Of a DNA stretch of 64,000 nt, positions 47,749-59,284 are shown in pieces. Both the position numbers and the translations under genes were made by a program. A model generated the notes under the pieces. It had not been told where the DNA came from. It saw only the letters and a program-made list of their open reading frames with translations, and ran no database searches. Within the stretch, counting starts at the first letter, position 1, and the number at the start of each line of letters is the position of its first letter. The stretch spans positions 62,001-126,000 of the forward strand of contig NW_026971708.1 of NCBI RefSeq assembly GCF_963678635.1, given 5' to 3'. The stretch is from Symsagittifera roscoffensis (lineage: Eukaryota; Xenacoelomorpha; Acoela; Convolutidae).

Positions 47749-50279
47749 AATTATTAGTTTTTCTCCAACTCTTTTTTCTCACATTCTCAAATCAAAACAT
47801 AAACCCTTCCCCCCGTACTGGACCACAAGATTTATTAGTAACACATTACGATTGTGAAGAAAATGAACAAAAAACACTACACAAATATGCAATAAATCAA
47901 GTTTCACAATGTGAAACAGAACCACAAGCTATAGAAACCACAAATGTAATAGCAACACTCTATTCAAAAGCCCGAGCAACAACAGTTACAGGTTATAAAT
48001 TCACAGCAACATTTTCCGAAAAGAAAGTACATTGTTCACAAGTCTCCAACGGAAACAAAAACCGACTTGACCATGAATCATTCTATCAGAGTAATATAGA
48101 ACGTCTTTTACATCTCAATCCCGACGATTGTAAAAATGAATTACTTAGACTAAACATCACACGAAATAAAAACTCCGAAAGAAAGTTAGTTAACTTTCAA
48201 GTTTTTTCAGACTCCGTACATCAATCACAACTTGAAAGACACCAAGGACATATAAAATTAGACGACAAATATCCGTATAACGGCGCACACGGACGATTAA
48301 CCTTTGACCTACACGATAAACATTGGATACCACACATTGGTATAAATAACCCATCAAACTGCAAAGCAGACACGAAAAATAAAGGATACCAAGAAATAAT
48401 GTTTTTCGATTGGAAAATACAACTCGAAAAAATACAACTCACACGAGATTTATCAGATAATACAATGATCTATCAAGGAATCCGATTACCTTGTAAAAAT
48501 GATCAAGGTTATTGCGACCCTACAACGAGAACCCAAGCAACAATTGTTTGGTTCCCCGAAGATACATGTACGACATTTCAAGTAGCAAGAATACACGCTC
48601 GTATGATAAAATTTCACGAAAAGTATTTTATACAATCAATTCCATATGAACAAGTACATCCATCACGAAAACAAAGTACTAATTTTAGAAACATACACAA
48701 TATAGAAAATAAATTGACACGTTTTCAAATATATCAAGAAACAGAACTTGCATGTAAATACAGGAATCCCCTTCACAGAACACAATACTCTGAAATATTA
48801 GTTGAATACGAAAAAGGATTCGACATGACCACTGGAAAAATAAAAATTGACCCATATGCCACAGGTCATCCTCCAAACGAAGGAACATCATATATACCAG
48901 TTAATTTTCAAAAAAGCAAAGGACAACCTGGTGGACATCTAAAACCCCATGACACCAGAAGCACGCGTTTACAAGAATTATCACTAATGAATACTACATA
49001 TTTCGGTAATATCCACTATGATATTCATTTAGACATGAAACTAGATTACACAATTAGCCGCATTTTTCAAGAAATGTCACTCTCCGAATTAGAAACACTA
49101 CACCAACTATGTGAATTAGAACGAACACAAATATTACAATCACTTGCACTAGCAGTATTAAAAATACCCTATGCAGGATACTTATTATCAGGAAATAGAT
49201 CCAATTTTTTAGACTATGAAGGAAACATCTTATGGTTTTATACTTGTACTAAAAAAGTATCACCACTATACGTTTTTGAAGATAAACGATGTTATAAAAG
49301 AATCCCTATCTTTTATAAGAATAAAGTACATTTCGTGGATACACTTTCACGAAGAACCTATTTCTGGGATACCGCAGTCCCATGTGGATCAGAAAATAGC
49401 CACAATGTAGTACAACTAAATCCTGATGAAAATAAATATTATCTCCTCACTCCATATCCCACATTAATGCAATCACTCAAAAAATTTTCACCAGAAAGCA
49501 TTCGCGCTATTGCTCGAAACCCAAATATAGACTTACAATCAATAGGAATATATTCAAAATCAGATATTCAACATCACATTAGAACACAACAATTCCAAGA
49601 ATTATTAACACAAATGGACACTATACAAAGGCAATCAATTGACCAAAATCTACGCAAACTTGCAGAAACCGCAGGATTTGCCGATATCTACACGCAAGAC
49701 TATAGCGGATATTTTAAAGACATTAAAGATTATATATATCTAAACGGCGAAAAATACCGTCCCCAAGATATATCACCGATTAACATTTTTAGCTTTGTTA
49801 CACTCAAAAATGAGATCCTCGATTTTCTAGGATGGCCCTACTACATCTTAGAAAAATTGACTATTTTATACGCAATGTTTAACTTTATTGGATTTCTTTT
49901 CTCACTTTTAAAAGGAATCTACAACACATGTGCTATACACACACAAGTAAACAGACAAGCAAGCGTAGCACGCATACTCTTTGCAGGATTTTTTGGAATT
50001 TTTTCTACATCTATAAACAAAATTCTTTTAGACGCACAAATAAAAGAGTACAACACAAAAATAGAAACACGACAAAACACATACGACGAAGAACATAACA
50101 ATGTAGACACAACGCCAACGGCACCGCATTTACCACCATTACCACATAACCATCCACTATCCCTAGTCCCACGAAACTTTCGAAATTTAGCAATCACACA
50201 TAATCCAAATTTTGGACTCACCACATCACAAAGTCCCATCCAACATATAATGACACACCACACACCAGTCACAAGATGA
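47736..50279 (+). CDS. env: Envelope-like glycoprotein (847 codons)
   Basis: ATG at 47736, inside the last codons of the preceding ORF, followed by a clear signal peptide (residues 1-18, MYILKLLVFLQLFFLTFS). The ectodomain has many Cys residues, starting with HYDCEE and VSQCETE and then regularly spaced pairs, plus several N-x-S/T sites. A strong membrane-spanning segment lies at about residues 708-726 (LTILYAMFNFIGFLFSLL). A second hydrophobic stretch (~743-757) and a ~90-residue Pro-rich tail follow. A signal peptide, a large Cys-rich ectodomain and a C-terminal anchor, sited after pol, identify it as an envelope-like surface protein by position and architecture. I cannot assign it to a known fusion-protein class. 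The frame is uninterrupted. Confidence 0.75.
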   Translation: MYILKLLVFLQLFFLTFSNQNINPSPRTGPQDLLVTHYDCEENEQKTLHKYAINQVSQCETEPQAIETTNVIATLYSKARATTVTGYKFTATFSEKKVHCSQVSNGNKNRLDHESFYQSNIERLLHLNPDDCKNELLRLNITRNKNSERKLVNFQVFSDSVHQSQLERHQGHIKLDDKYPYNGAHGRLTFDLHDKHWIPHIGINNPSNCKADTKNKGYQEIMFFDWKIQLEKIQLTRDLSDNTMIYQGIRLPCKNDQGYCDPTTRTQATIVWFPEDTCTTFQVARIHARMIKFHEKYFIQSIPYEQVHPSRKQSTNFRNIHNIENKLTRFQIYQETELACKYRNPLHRTQYSEILVEYEKGFDMTTGKIKIDPYATGHPPNEGTSYIPVNFQKSKGQPGGHLKPHDTRSTRLQELSLMNTTYFGNIHYDIHLDMKLDYTISRIFQEMSLSELETLHQLCELERTQILQSLALAVLKIPYAGYLLSGNRSNFLDYEGNILWFYTCTKKVSPLYVFEDKRCYKRIPIFYKNKVHFVDTLSRRTYFWDTAVPCGSENSHNVVQLNPDENKYYLLTPYPTLMQSLKKFSPESIRAIARNPNIDLQSIGIYSKSDIQHHIRTQQFQELLTQMDTIQRQSIDQNLRKLAETAGFADIYTQDYSGYFKDIKDYIYLNGEKYRPQDISPINIFSFVTLKNEILDFLGWPYYILEKLTILYAMFNFIGFLFSLLKGIYNTCAIHTQVNRQASVARILFAGFFGIFSTSINKILLDAQIKEYNTKIETRQNTYDEEHNNVDTTPTAPHLPPLPHNHPLSLVPRNFRNLAITHNPNFGLTTSQSPIQHIMTHHTPVTR

Positions 50280-50357
50280 TAATACTTATGAACAAATTAT
50301 TGAACAACCCCATACCACCGCTTTTCAGTCTCAAAATAATAATTTTTTTAGCCCACG

Positions 50358-52163
50358 ATGAGCCGACAACTTGGATCACTACACCGATCAAATTCCCATC
50401 CAACCAATCTTACCTCTCCAATCCCAATCATACCACTTTTTGCTTTTCCGCCACCCGATTTCCCATCTAGCAATGTAACATCAGGCATGAATTCCGACAC
50501 TAACTCACATATTTCAGTTTTATACTCCATCTCACAACTCAATAACCCGAATATTGAAACCCCCGATGAATTCGCCGACTCAGAACCATCCCCATCCAAT
50601 GATTTTCATAACCCTTCTAATTTTTCTCAACCCCCTTTTCAACCCATATTGCCCAATAACCCTGACCCAATCACTTCCACACCCTCTTATGCTTCCCAAG
50701 TTACCCCAACCTACTCCTCATACCATTCTGATCAATCATCTCATTCTCCAGACACCCCCCGAATCTCCCCAGAGCTAGATAATTTTATTACCCTCCAACA
50801 ACAACCCTACCACCTTAATACCCCAACTATAAACCAAATCTCCTCCACTATAAATTCATCCAACCCCCCTACCCCTACACCCTCTTCAAATTATACTGAA
50901 TCATTAACACCATCATCCACATCCACTATATCTTCACTCAACACTAATAGAGCTTATCGCACTTTTAAAAGAAAATTCCCCAACCATCCTTTCCCAGCAA
51001 AACCAGGAACAGCCCGTGAATACATCAACCACCCCCAGCATACTAACACAAAAGAATTTTTAGCCATCACCTTACCCTCATTCCCACAATACAACTTAAA
51101 CACCCCTCATGACACTAACGAAACACGCAACTTTGTAGATGAATACGTTTTAATGCCCACTCTCTCTTGGACCTCATACAATCATTTCACTAACCCTCTT
51201 TGCTTACCTTTATCCAGCACTCCCATCGATATAGAAAGAAATAAGGACATGCTATATCGACTAACTACACCACTAACCGCTAGACAATTTACATAAGTTG
51301 GATATAAAAAATCACTAAAAATACACACTGCACCTAAAGCTAATGAATATACACTAGAATACTACGATCACAACATCATCAGAGCTAACCAAGATCAATT
51401 CCTAGACGACGATCGCTTCGCTAATCCACAAATCACCGAGAAATTTTTCATCAAGACACCATATGTATTTACACTAAACATCTTCGACCGTAAATATGAC
51501 CACATTATTTCAGAAGCACTAACAGACACACAAGCATACGAAAGTTTTAAAGAACGCTTCCAAATATTTTCACTAACCTTTCATTTCCTTGCACCACACG
51601 AAAGAGATTTGCACTGCTCACACGATATTATGTTGCGCACTAAACAAACCCATACATACAGTTACTATCGTTTCATCCAAAATCACTTTGACCTACACAC
51701 CCCCTCTAGACAACCACACCATCGTTTTCAATTCATTAATTCAAAATACACTTCACCATATTTCCTAAATTTCACATATTGTATTAAAGACACTAACCTT
51801 CATGGTATTCTTTGTAATTATGACCCCATAACCCAAATGTACATCTTCTGTCCCATCATCAAGACCTTCAACGCCGACGAAAACCGACCCTTCCTTATCC
51901 CGCACGAGTTTGTACAACCTATAGAAATCCCAATATTAGAATTCATCCACAACACTAAATTTAATCACAAATTATATAACTTAATCCAAAACACACCTTA
52001 TGAGTTTGCAGTTGGCACTGAAGAATTAACCACCATTAACGCACTTCAATTGCTTTGGCCACTACTTCAGACTAAAAATATCATCCGCATCTTAGCTAAA
52101 CTACTAACAACTTCAGATCTAATTCACGACATTTTCCCCCACGGTTTTTTCCCCGACGACTAA
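50358..52163 (+). CDS. 3' accessory ORF, Pro/Ser-rich then folded, one in-frame TAA
   Basis: The frame from ATG 50358 to TAA 52161-52163 is about 600 codons long with one internal stop, TAA at 51294-51296 (codon 313). The ~160 codons between that stop and the next ATG in the same frame are fully open and protein-like. The stop therefore splits one ORF rather than separating two. Residues ~1-200 are Pro/Ser/Thr/Asn-rich. A basic motif, RAYRTFKRKFPNHPF, follows near 200. The remaining 400 residues are of ordinary composition, with no signal peptide or membrane span. No family recognised. The stop differs from CAA by one C-to-T change. Its position after env recalls retroviral accessory genes, but that is position only. 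Confidence 0.6.
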
Positions 52164-52166
52164 CAG

Positions 52167-52244
52167 GTAAGTATGAATTAAATGAATATTACTAACTAAT
52201 TACAATATTAAAAACTCACCATTCTTTATCCATGTTTTCTTTAG
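52167..52244 (+). other. 78-bp intron just after the last ORF
   Basis: CAG|GTAAGTATG donor, TACTAAC branch-point-like sequence (52189-52195) and TTTTCTTTAG acceptor. It starts three bases after the stop codon at 52163. The close match of all three signals makes it very likely a real intron in the 3' untranslated part of the element's RNA. Confidence 0.75.
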
Positions 52245-53776
52245 ATTTTTAGCTTTCATCCGACAATCACCTACAAAAACCACAAAAGACAAATAAAAAT
52301 CGCAAATTTCATCAAACAATTTTAAAATTCTATTAATCTCTTACACTTATAAAATTCTCAATTTAATACCAATGCAGTAAATTTATCTATAAAATTTTCC
52401 CCCAAGCAGTAAATCTAATTATGATGAAAATTTGTAACTTAATATTCCCCCATACCTAGCAGTAAATTTTCAAATTCTATGTAGTAAATTAATAAAATGC
52501 AAATGCAATACTAATCTTTTGATAATTTCATTCATTCACACAGAAATTCTATCCACACTCGCACAGCTCGCCCACGAAGAATTGTTTAAAATAATGAATT
52601 TCAGTTTCAAGTTTTCACACTCAACAACTCTAACATAAAATAACATGTTTCAAACTTTCCTTTAACCCGGTTGGAAAGGAATCATATACTAAACAAAACT
52701 AACCAACGCAGCTTACTAAATACCACAAATCATAGAATAACAGCATGACTAAGAAAAGGAAACCAACGGTACCCAAACCGGATTAACCCAGTTTAAAACT
52801 GGATAATTTATTCTTTTGAAGACTATTATAAAGTCTTAGAAAGAAATAATAAAACACAAAAAAGTCGAAAGACAAACCCATACCACAAACAATTTGATTT
52901 TTGGAAAAAGGACATAACCAACAAGACATAAGAAAGACCACAACAAACCCAACATAAAACGTTGTCACATAATAGGACCCCTCACAAAAACCGCATGAAA
53001 TCATACTTCCACCCCTGGCCTAACCCATCAGGAAGGACGTCCTGAGCATGCTCTATAGCCGGCCTAACCCACCGCGCTACATCCACGCTTTGTGACCACA
53101 CTCCTATTTTTAATAAGAGCTACTCAAGGGTGAGTAACTCTTCAAAATAACCGAACTAAAACAAAAAGCTTTTGTGAAAACAACTAACTAAAATCATAAT
53201 TAAAAAATATTAAATAATAAAAGTTTTATAAAATGTAAAATCACATGATGCAGTACATAGATCAGAATACAACACCAAGGACGAACATCAAAAGACAAAA
53301 CGACCCCACCACACTCGAGAGAGAATGACCAACTACAATCAATATGCCGCTCACAATCACAACTCAAAGGATTTAGAGTACGACTTGACCTCGCAGAAAA
53401 GGACCTCATTGAACTAGACCAATGACCACCTCGATGATCCAAGTGTACGTACAGATCCGAGTAACCAGGCATCCCCTCCACGCACAATCTCCACGCCATT
53501 CCCAAGCTAGATCAGACACAAAAGAAGTTCTCCCCGAAGAACAGAAAAACCTGACATAGCCAACCATTCTGAAATCAGAATTGATTTTGTTGCAGAGACT
53601 CAGTCGTTGTCACAAGAAGAACACAACGTCTTATGTCCCTAACTCCAGCTTCCTGAAACTTCTTTAACAAAGAAGAAGCGGAAGAAAATTATGATGTTCG
53701 CCAAATACCAACGTCCATCATCCATCCTTGAATTACAGAAGAACTGTTCTAAAAAACTCTGTAAAACCCGGATGGG
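52245..53776 (+). other. 3' non-coding tail of the LTR element
   Basis: About 1.5 kb without a convincing ORF in the sense direction. 'ggcctaaccca' occurs twice (53017 and 53061), with the inverted repeat 'aggacgtcct' between. A purine-rich run lies at 53669-53690, and a short 'cggatggg' directly precedes the 3' LTR, where the polypurine tract belongs. That tract is weak. Confidence 0.5.
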
Positions 53777-54186
53777 TGGAACCTGATCTAAACTATATTT
53801 TATGATTGGATAAATTAAATGTTTTACCAATGTAAAGTATTTAATACTAACCAATCACAATCCATCTAACTAACAACCCACTTATTTGTAAGTGCTGAAG
53901 TTACTTGTAATTTCAGCACCAGAGAGATTTGAATTTAACTTAGAAATTAGTTGCACTCTCCCGAGTACTTCAGCCGCCGCAATAAACCAGTATACCCTAG
54001 ATCTATTGAGCCTAGCAGAGACTAGTTAAACAACCTGAGACTAGATAGTATAAGAGTAAGATTAGGATCGGTATTAGACTAAGAAGTTGCACGAATCTAT
54101 CCGGCCGAAAATAAGATAGCGTGACGAGCAGACGGTGTACCCTATCCGAAATTACTCTATGAGTTATACACTCCAGTCCTAACTCA
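53777..54186 (+). repeat. 3' LTR (410 bp)
   Basis: Matches the 5' LTR except at two positions. AATAAA at 53981-53986. Followed by TTAC, the right-hand target duplication. Confidence 0.95.
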
Positions 54187-54190
54187 TTAC

Positions 54191-55425
54191 TTTTAAAAAC
54201 AATTACAAGAAGAATTGGTTTTACATTAGTAATACATAAAGTGCCGTTTGAAAAGCTGTTAAAGTGCTCGAATATGAAGATAACTTCTGAGAAATTCTGA
54301 TAATAGTGAGTCTCAGTAAATCATCGTGTGAGCGTTCAATTGTCATAACTAAAAACATTTTCCAATTAAGCCTTAGTTCCGATGACAAATTTTTCAGATG
54401 AGTTTTTATTTGTGTACCCGATTTTCGAACTAATAAGTATTGGTCTAACAAATAATTTTCGGAATAACTCAGTTACATGACAAAAGATTTCTTACCTTGA
54501 GATCTGAAACGAGAAGATCCCAATCGATAAGATACCACTCCAGAAGATACCTTGATCTAAAATCGCCCACGACAAGAGACATTCTTAATAAAAAAAAATA
54601 AAGATCCAAAGAACTGAAATTAAAGGCTGTTAATCAATCAAAGCAAAAACAAAGCGTTGGTTAAAATCACACAAACGACAAAATTTTTGTTGCAATTTTT
54701 TCGAACAGAGATGACTTTGATAATCACTTGGCCTTTAAATTGAAATTCAAACTTCAAAACAGCTTAGACTACAAATGAACTTGAAAAAGGGTTTCCAATT
54801 AGTCAAAACGAACTTTGCGAAAAATAGCTTGCTTTTTCAGATAACCCAAGTCAGTTTAAATTTGAAATTAAGTTTTTGCAAAACTCTAAAGCTACGAAGT
54901 CATTTTCATTAAGAAGAGCTTGCCATTCTACAACGTGGTTTTGTTGGGGTTCGCAATAGCGCCAAAAATCAATATGCGTTCTGCATCTTGTTTTCCGCTA
55001 TCGAAAAGTTAAAGTAACAAAAAAATCCGGTTTTTCGAAACGACCGTCATCTGTGGCAATGGTGGTTTTTTTTGTTTACTTCTGTTTAGAGTGGCTAAAG
55101 ACAATTTGCAAAATGTAAATGTTGCAAAAAGTAAATGTCTAATTGAAATAGTGTTGAATGAGTGTTATTTAATCTAGCAGTAAGTTATTTCCGTGGTTTG
55201 GTGACCAGTTTTTCCTATAGGTTCCCACTAGTTTCTACTACGTCAATTGTACCTAGCTTTTTCTTGTTGCATCTCATTAACATGCTTGCCACAGAAAACA
55301 ATGAATTTATTTATATGCAAATTGTATAAATACTTTTTTGTTTTAGCACCTGTTTGAGAGACGTAAGGAGGTCATATGACATATCGTGTGTCGTCTCCTA
55401 AATCGCTTTTTGTGTGACGTGAACT
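54191..55425. other. Non-coding flank, nothing recognised
   Basis: AT-rich host DNA after the LTR element. No gene or repeat identified. Confidence 0.4.
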
Positions 55426-55426
55426 T

Positions 55427-56228
55427 GTGTAGTTTGGAGATAAAATGAGATTTCCGGCTGCCTTGCAGTTCAAAATCCCATGACTAGCAGTTCTTTCTCT
55501 CCACTCTAAAAACATCTGTAGTTTGGAGATAAAATGAGATTTCCGGCTGCCTTGCAGTTCAAAATCCGATGACTAGCAGTTCTTTCTCTCCACTCTAAAA
55601 ACATGTGTAGTTCGGAGATAAAATGAGATTTCCGGCTGCCTTGCAGTTCAAAATCCCATGACTAGCAGTTCTTTCTCTCCACTCTAAAAACATGTGTAGT
55701 TTGGAGATAAAATGAGATTTCCGGCTGCCTTGCAGTTCAAAATCCCATGACTAGCAGTTCTTTCTCTCCACTCTAAAAACATGTGTAGTTCGGAGATAAA
55801 ATGAGATTTCCGGCTGCCTTGCAGTTCAAAATCCCATGACTAGCAGTTCTTTCTCTCCACTCTAAAAACATGTGTAGTTTGGAGATAAAATGAGATTTCC
55901 GGCTGCCTTGCAGTTCTAAATCCCATGACTAGCAGTTCTTTCTCTCCACTCTAAAAACATGTGTACTTCGGAGATAAAATGAGATTTCCGGCTGCCTTGC
56001 AGTTCAAAATCCCATGACTAGCAGTTCTTTCTCTCCACTCTAAAAACATGTGTAGTTTGGAGATAAAATGAGATTTCCGGCTGCCTTGCAGTTCAAAATC
56101 CCATGACTAGCAGTTCTTTCTCTCCACTCTAAAAACATGTGTAGTTCGGAGATAAAATGAGATTTCCGGCTGCCTTGCAGTTCAAAATCCCATGACTAGC
56201 AGTTCTTTCTTTCCACTCTAAAAACATG
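55427..56228. repeat. 89-bp tandem repeat, 9 copies, dimeric pattern
   Basis: The unit runs 'gtgtagttYggagataaaatgagatttccggctgccttgcag...ctctaaaaacat' with an 89-bp step (55431, 55520, 55609 and so on). Copies are almost identical. The variable base (t or c before 'ggaga') reads T,T,C,T,C,T,C,T,C in order, so from the second copy the array is built of 178-bp dimers. Confidence 0.95.
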
Positions 56229-56732
56229 AGAAGGGGGTTACACTTGTTCTTAAGCGCATCTAAGAAAGCACATGGAGCGAATGAGTGGTCGTAGTATTTT
56301 TGGCCGTCAAGCTGTTTTGCCGCAAATTTGGGTAGATGAATGAAAAGTGGTTTCGAGAGACAATTGTACTACCTTCTTGGTTTTCCGGCAATTGAGACGA
56401 CAGCTGTTAAGACTACTATCGCTTTTGGTTGGAATTTAAGATGACGCTACACACAAATTCTGCAATTGTTTTTTTTTTGAGAAAAATAATTTGCTTAAAA
56501 TTGAACAGTTCAATTCACATGTTTTTGCTTATTAATCTAGTACCACTTTTTAGGTTATTCATACTATTGCCAGTGTCTTTTCAAAGCAGCTTTCAAAGTA
56601 ACTGCCCCTACTTTTACAGCTGCAAGAAAATGAGAAATTTCTTATGTCTCTGGCTTTCAATTTTCCCTCACATATCACGGTGATTGGCTTTTTTTGTTTT
56701 TATCGCGCATCTAGTTGTTACTCACATCAAGT

Positions 56733-57143
56733 CTGTTTTTTTCTTCAGACAAATTTCGACTTTTTAACTAGCCATTTTTGACAAATTTTTTTATATCCTT
56801 CAAAAGGTATTTGTGTCCTGAGCTTAACTTTGAAAAGATATTTCACCTGTGATCATTTTCCGTAATGTTATGGGGGTTTAAAGATTTAATCCGTCTTATA
56901 AATCGTTCAAAATTGGTTAAAGGACGATTATTTGCCGTAATTGATTTGTAGGAGCGAAATTTTGTGACTTTTCTTTATAAGGCGTGTGGGGGGATAATTT
57001 TCACAAAAAATCTCAAACTCAAAAAAAAATTAATTTTATCATTTTTTCTTTTTTTACATTTAATTTTTTTCATGTTATCACTGCTTCATAGACCTTAGAA
57101 GGCAGTCGGAACATTCTGGAATTTTCCCTGATACGATCAGTCA
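56733..57143 (-). repeat. Interspersed repeat family R1, copy H (inverted, core deleted)
   Basis: Inverted copy with 'ggcgtgtggggggata', 'catgttatcactgcttcatagacct' and 'ggcagtcggaacattc'. The palindromic core is missing: 'gtttaaagatt' runs directly into 'taatccgtctta'. Confidence 0.7.
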
Positions 57144-57144
57144 T

Positions 57145-58732
57145 GTTTTTTTTGGGTGCGTTTTTGGTTAAACACCCATAAAATTTGAAAAAGGAAGGGA
57201 AAATTTCAGAACAAAATTGGATCGATATTACTACGAAGGCAATATTACTACGAACGCCTAAATGTTAAAACTTACGAAGGATATACGGCTGGCTATACGG
57301 CTGGCAGTTGAATTAATGAGGTCTCAAAGTGGCTATTTTGTTCTTTTTTGCATTTTTTCTACACAAATGTCAAACATAAGAGCCAAAGTACGTTTTTAAT
57401 TGTAATTTAATAAGCATTGTGGGCATATTTCTATGCTAATTCTACGCTCGGGATATTAGCCTAACATTTCCAACATACATCTATAATTAGAAAAATGTTC
57501 AACTTTGTAATAATAATTTTTTCCCACCTGGGTCAATTTTTCGGTTTCAATTAAATAGTTTCAACCATAAATTTTTGGATAATTACTTTCTAGAAAATAC
57601 GATTTTACTAGGCATGCTTTGAGACTTTTTATTGATCAATAAGTAGAACTTGTTTCTGTTGGTTTCTAAGTTATGGGTAGAAAAGACTACCTGAGGAAAC
57701 TAAATTATTTTTTTTTATAGAGAATGGTTTAAAGGTGCGAATAAAGAAGTTTTACGTTTAATAAATGGTTACCGGTAGAAAATCCATTGCATTGGATCAA
57801 AGAAATTAAGTACTTTTTTGTTCTCCGCTTAATGAGAGACCTGAAAACGGGCCGTGTTGGCTTAATGGTGTTCTCCCAAACGATTCTAATTTGTATTTAT
57901 AAATATTTATAAATAACTTTGTAACTAGATATCGTTTGGAAACATATTATTATTATGATTATTATTAAGTAAAATCGATTCAGTTTTTTGGTTGAAAACC
58001 TAATTCTAAGTTTTAACATTTAGGGGGTATAACATAAAAGACCCTTTTTACTCCAGAGAACAAATTTGTCTTGGAATTGGTCATCTTAGGTTTTCAGGCA
58101 CTCGGTACCAATAAAAATTCTCCAAACTTCTTCTCATTAATGATTTTTTGATGGTTTTTGCCTGCACTGACAAAAAATTTTTTGGACCAATTAAATCAAT
58201 TTTAAATCGACGTTTGCTCCATCCGAACTAATTAAACAAGACCACTTTACTTATTGACGGGATTTTTTATCAACTTAATTTGATAAATCCGGAAAAGTTA
58301 AAAAGAAGTTTTTGATTAAAAATCTAGGTGAGACAAAAACCCATCTTGTGGTTCTTGGGGTGGTAAAAAGATCAATTTTGTGAGATCATACATTTTCAAA
58401 ACTAATTAGTGTTTAGTTTGCTCTAAAATCAAAAAAATGTACTCAAGAAAAAACTAAAATGTTACAGAGATCTACAATGCAAACTATAAATTGTTACAGA
58501 TATCTACAAAACTATCAAATGTTACAGAGTCACTTGAGGAATGTTTTTTACCGCAAAAAAATAGTGCACAGTTTTTTTATCTAAGGGTTCCCACGGTAAT
58601 AAAACTAAGAAAAAAGCAAATTTCTTCAGAAGCCATTTTTAAGTAAACAATTTAGCGCAATTTTCCAAAGCTTATCATCAAAAATTACTCATTGCAGCGT
58701 ATCACATTGCAGCTAATCAGTACTTCTCCAAC
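57145..58732. other. Non-coding, nothing recognised
   Basis: AT-rich sequence without gene or clear repeat. A 'tgcactgac' phrase near 58163 also occurs near 19202 and may mark the ends of another old repeat. Confidence 0.35.
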
Positions 58733-59194
58733 AAAACTACAACAAGAAACGAGGCCCTGAATGTTCCGACTGTCTCTTAAGGTCTATGGAGCAGTAATAA
58801 CATGGAAAAAGTAAATGAAATAAAACAAAATGAAATTTTTTTCCCTAAAATTTGAATTTTTTGTAAATATCATCCTCCCACACGCCATATAAAGTACAAA
58901 AGGATAGATTTTGCTCCTTTTAACAAATCAATTTTGGCAAATAGGCTATTTTCAGCCAATTTGGAACGATTTCTAAGACGAATTCACTCTCCGCTTACGC
59001 GTTAATAGCGCGAAATATATTGCGCGTTAATTGTCCCAAATTGGCCAAAATGGCAATCTTTGAACCCCAGTAACTTTAGGAAAAATGATCACAGGTGAAA
59101 TATCTTTTGAAATTTGAAATCAGGAAAACAATAGTTTTTGAATGTTATAAATGCTCAAATATTCCGTTGCTTTCGTATCGAAAGTCGGAACAAC
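58733..59194 (+). repeat. Interspersed repeat family R1, copy B
   Basis: Nearly full copy. The left hairpin has decayed (gaggccctgaatgttccgac). The core 'gcgttaatagcgcgaaatatattgcgcg' and the right hairpin (tttcgtatcgaaa) are present. Confidence 0.75.
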
Positions 59195-59284
59195 AACATT
59201 TTAAAATTTGAATAAATCAATGACAACTCTGAGCAAACCATTTTCATGGTTGCTTAAAGGGAAACAATTTGGCAGTACTGTATC

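Larger units (their letters stand above)
35237..54186 (+). mobile_element. Giant Ty3/gypsy-like LTR element with envelope and accessory ORFs
   Basis: An 18,950-bp element bounded by two 410-bp direct LTRs starting TGG and ending TCA. It is flanked by TTAC on both sides (35233-35236 and 54187-54190), a 4-bp target duplication. Gene order gag, protease-RT-RNaseH-integrase, then envelope-like ORF is that of errantivirus/retrovirus-like Metaviridae, and the integrase ends in a GPY/F-type module. At nearly 19 kb it is two to three times the usual size. The excess comes from two ORFs before gag, a Ser/Thr/Pro-rich ORF before the envelope gene, a long ORF after it and long non-coding leader and tail regions. 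The sense strand is rich in A and C and poor in G. The near-identical LTRs imply a recent insertion, yet gag, pol and the last ORF each hold one in-frame stop. Confidence 0.95.

Noticed and set aside
50011..50272. Hydrophobic minus-strand frames opposite env
   Set aside because: Shadows of the env coding strand.
53766..53776. Strong polypurine tract before the 3' LTR
   Set aside because: Only 'cggatggg' is purine-rich directly at the border; too weak to call.
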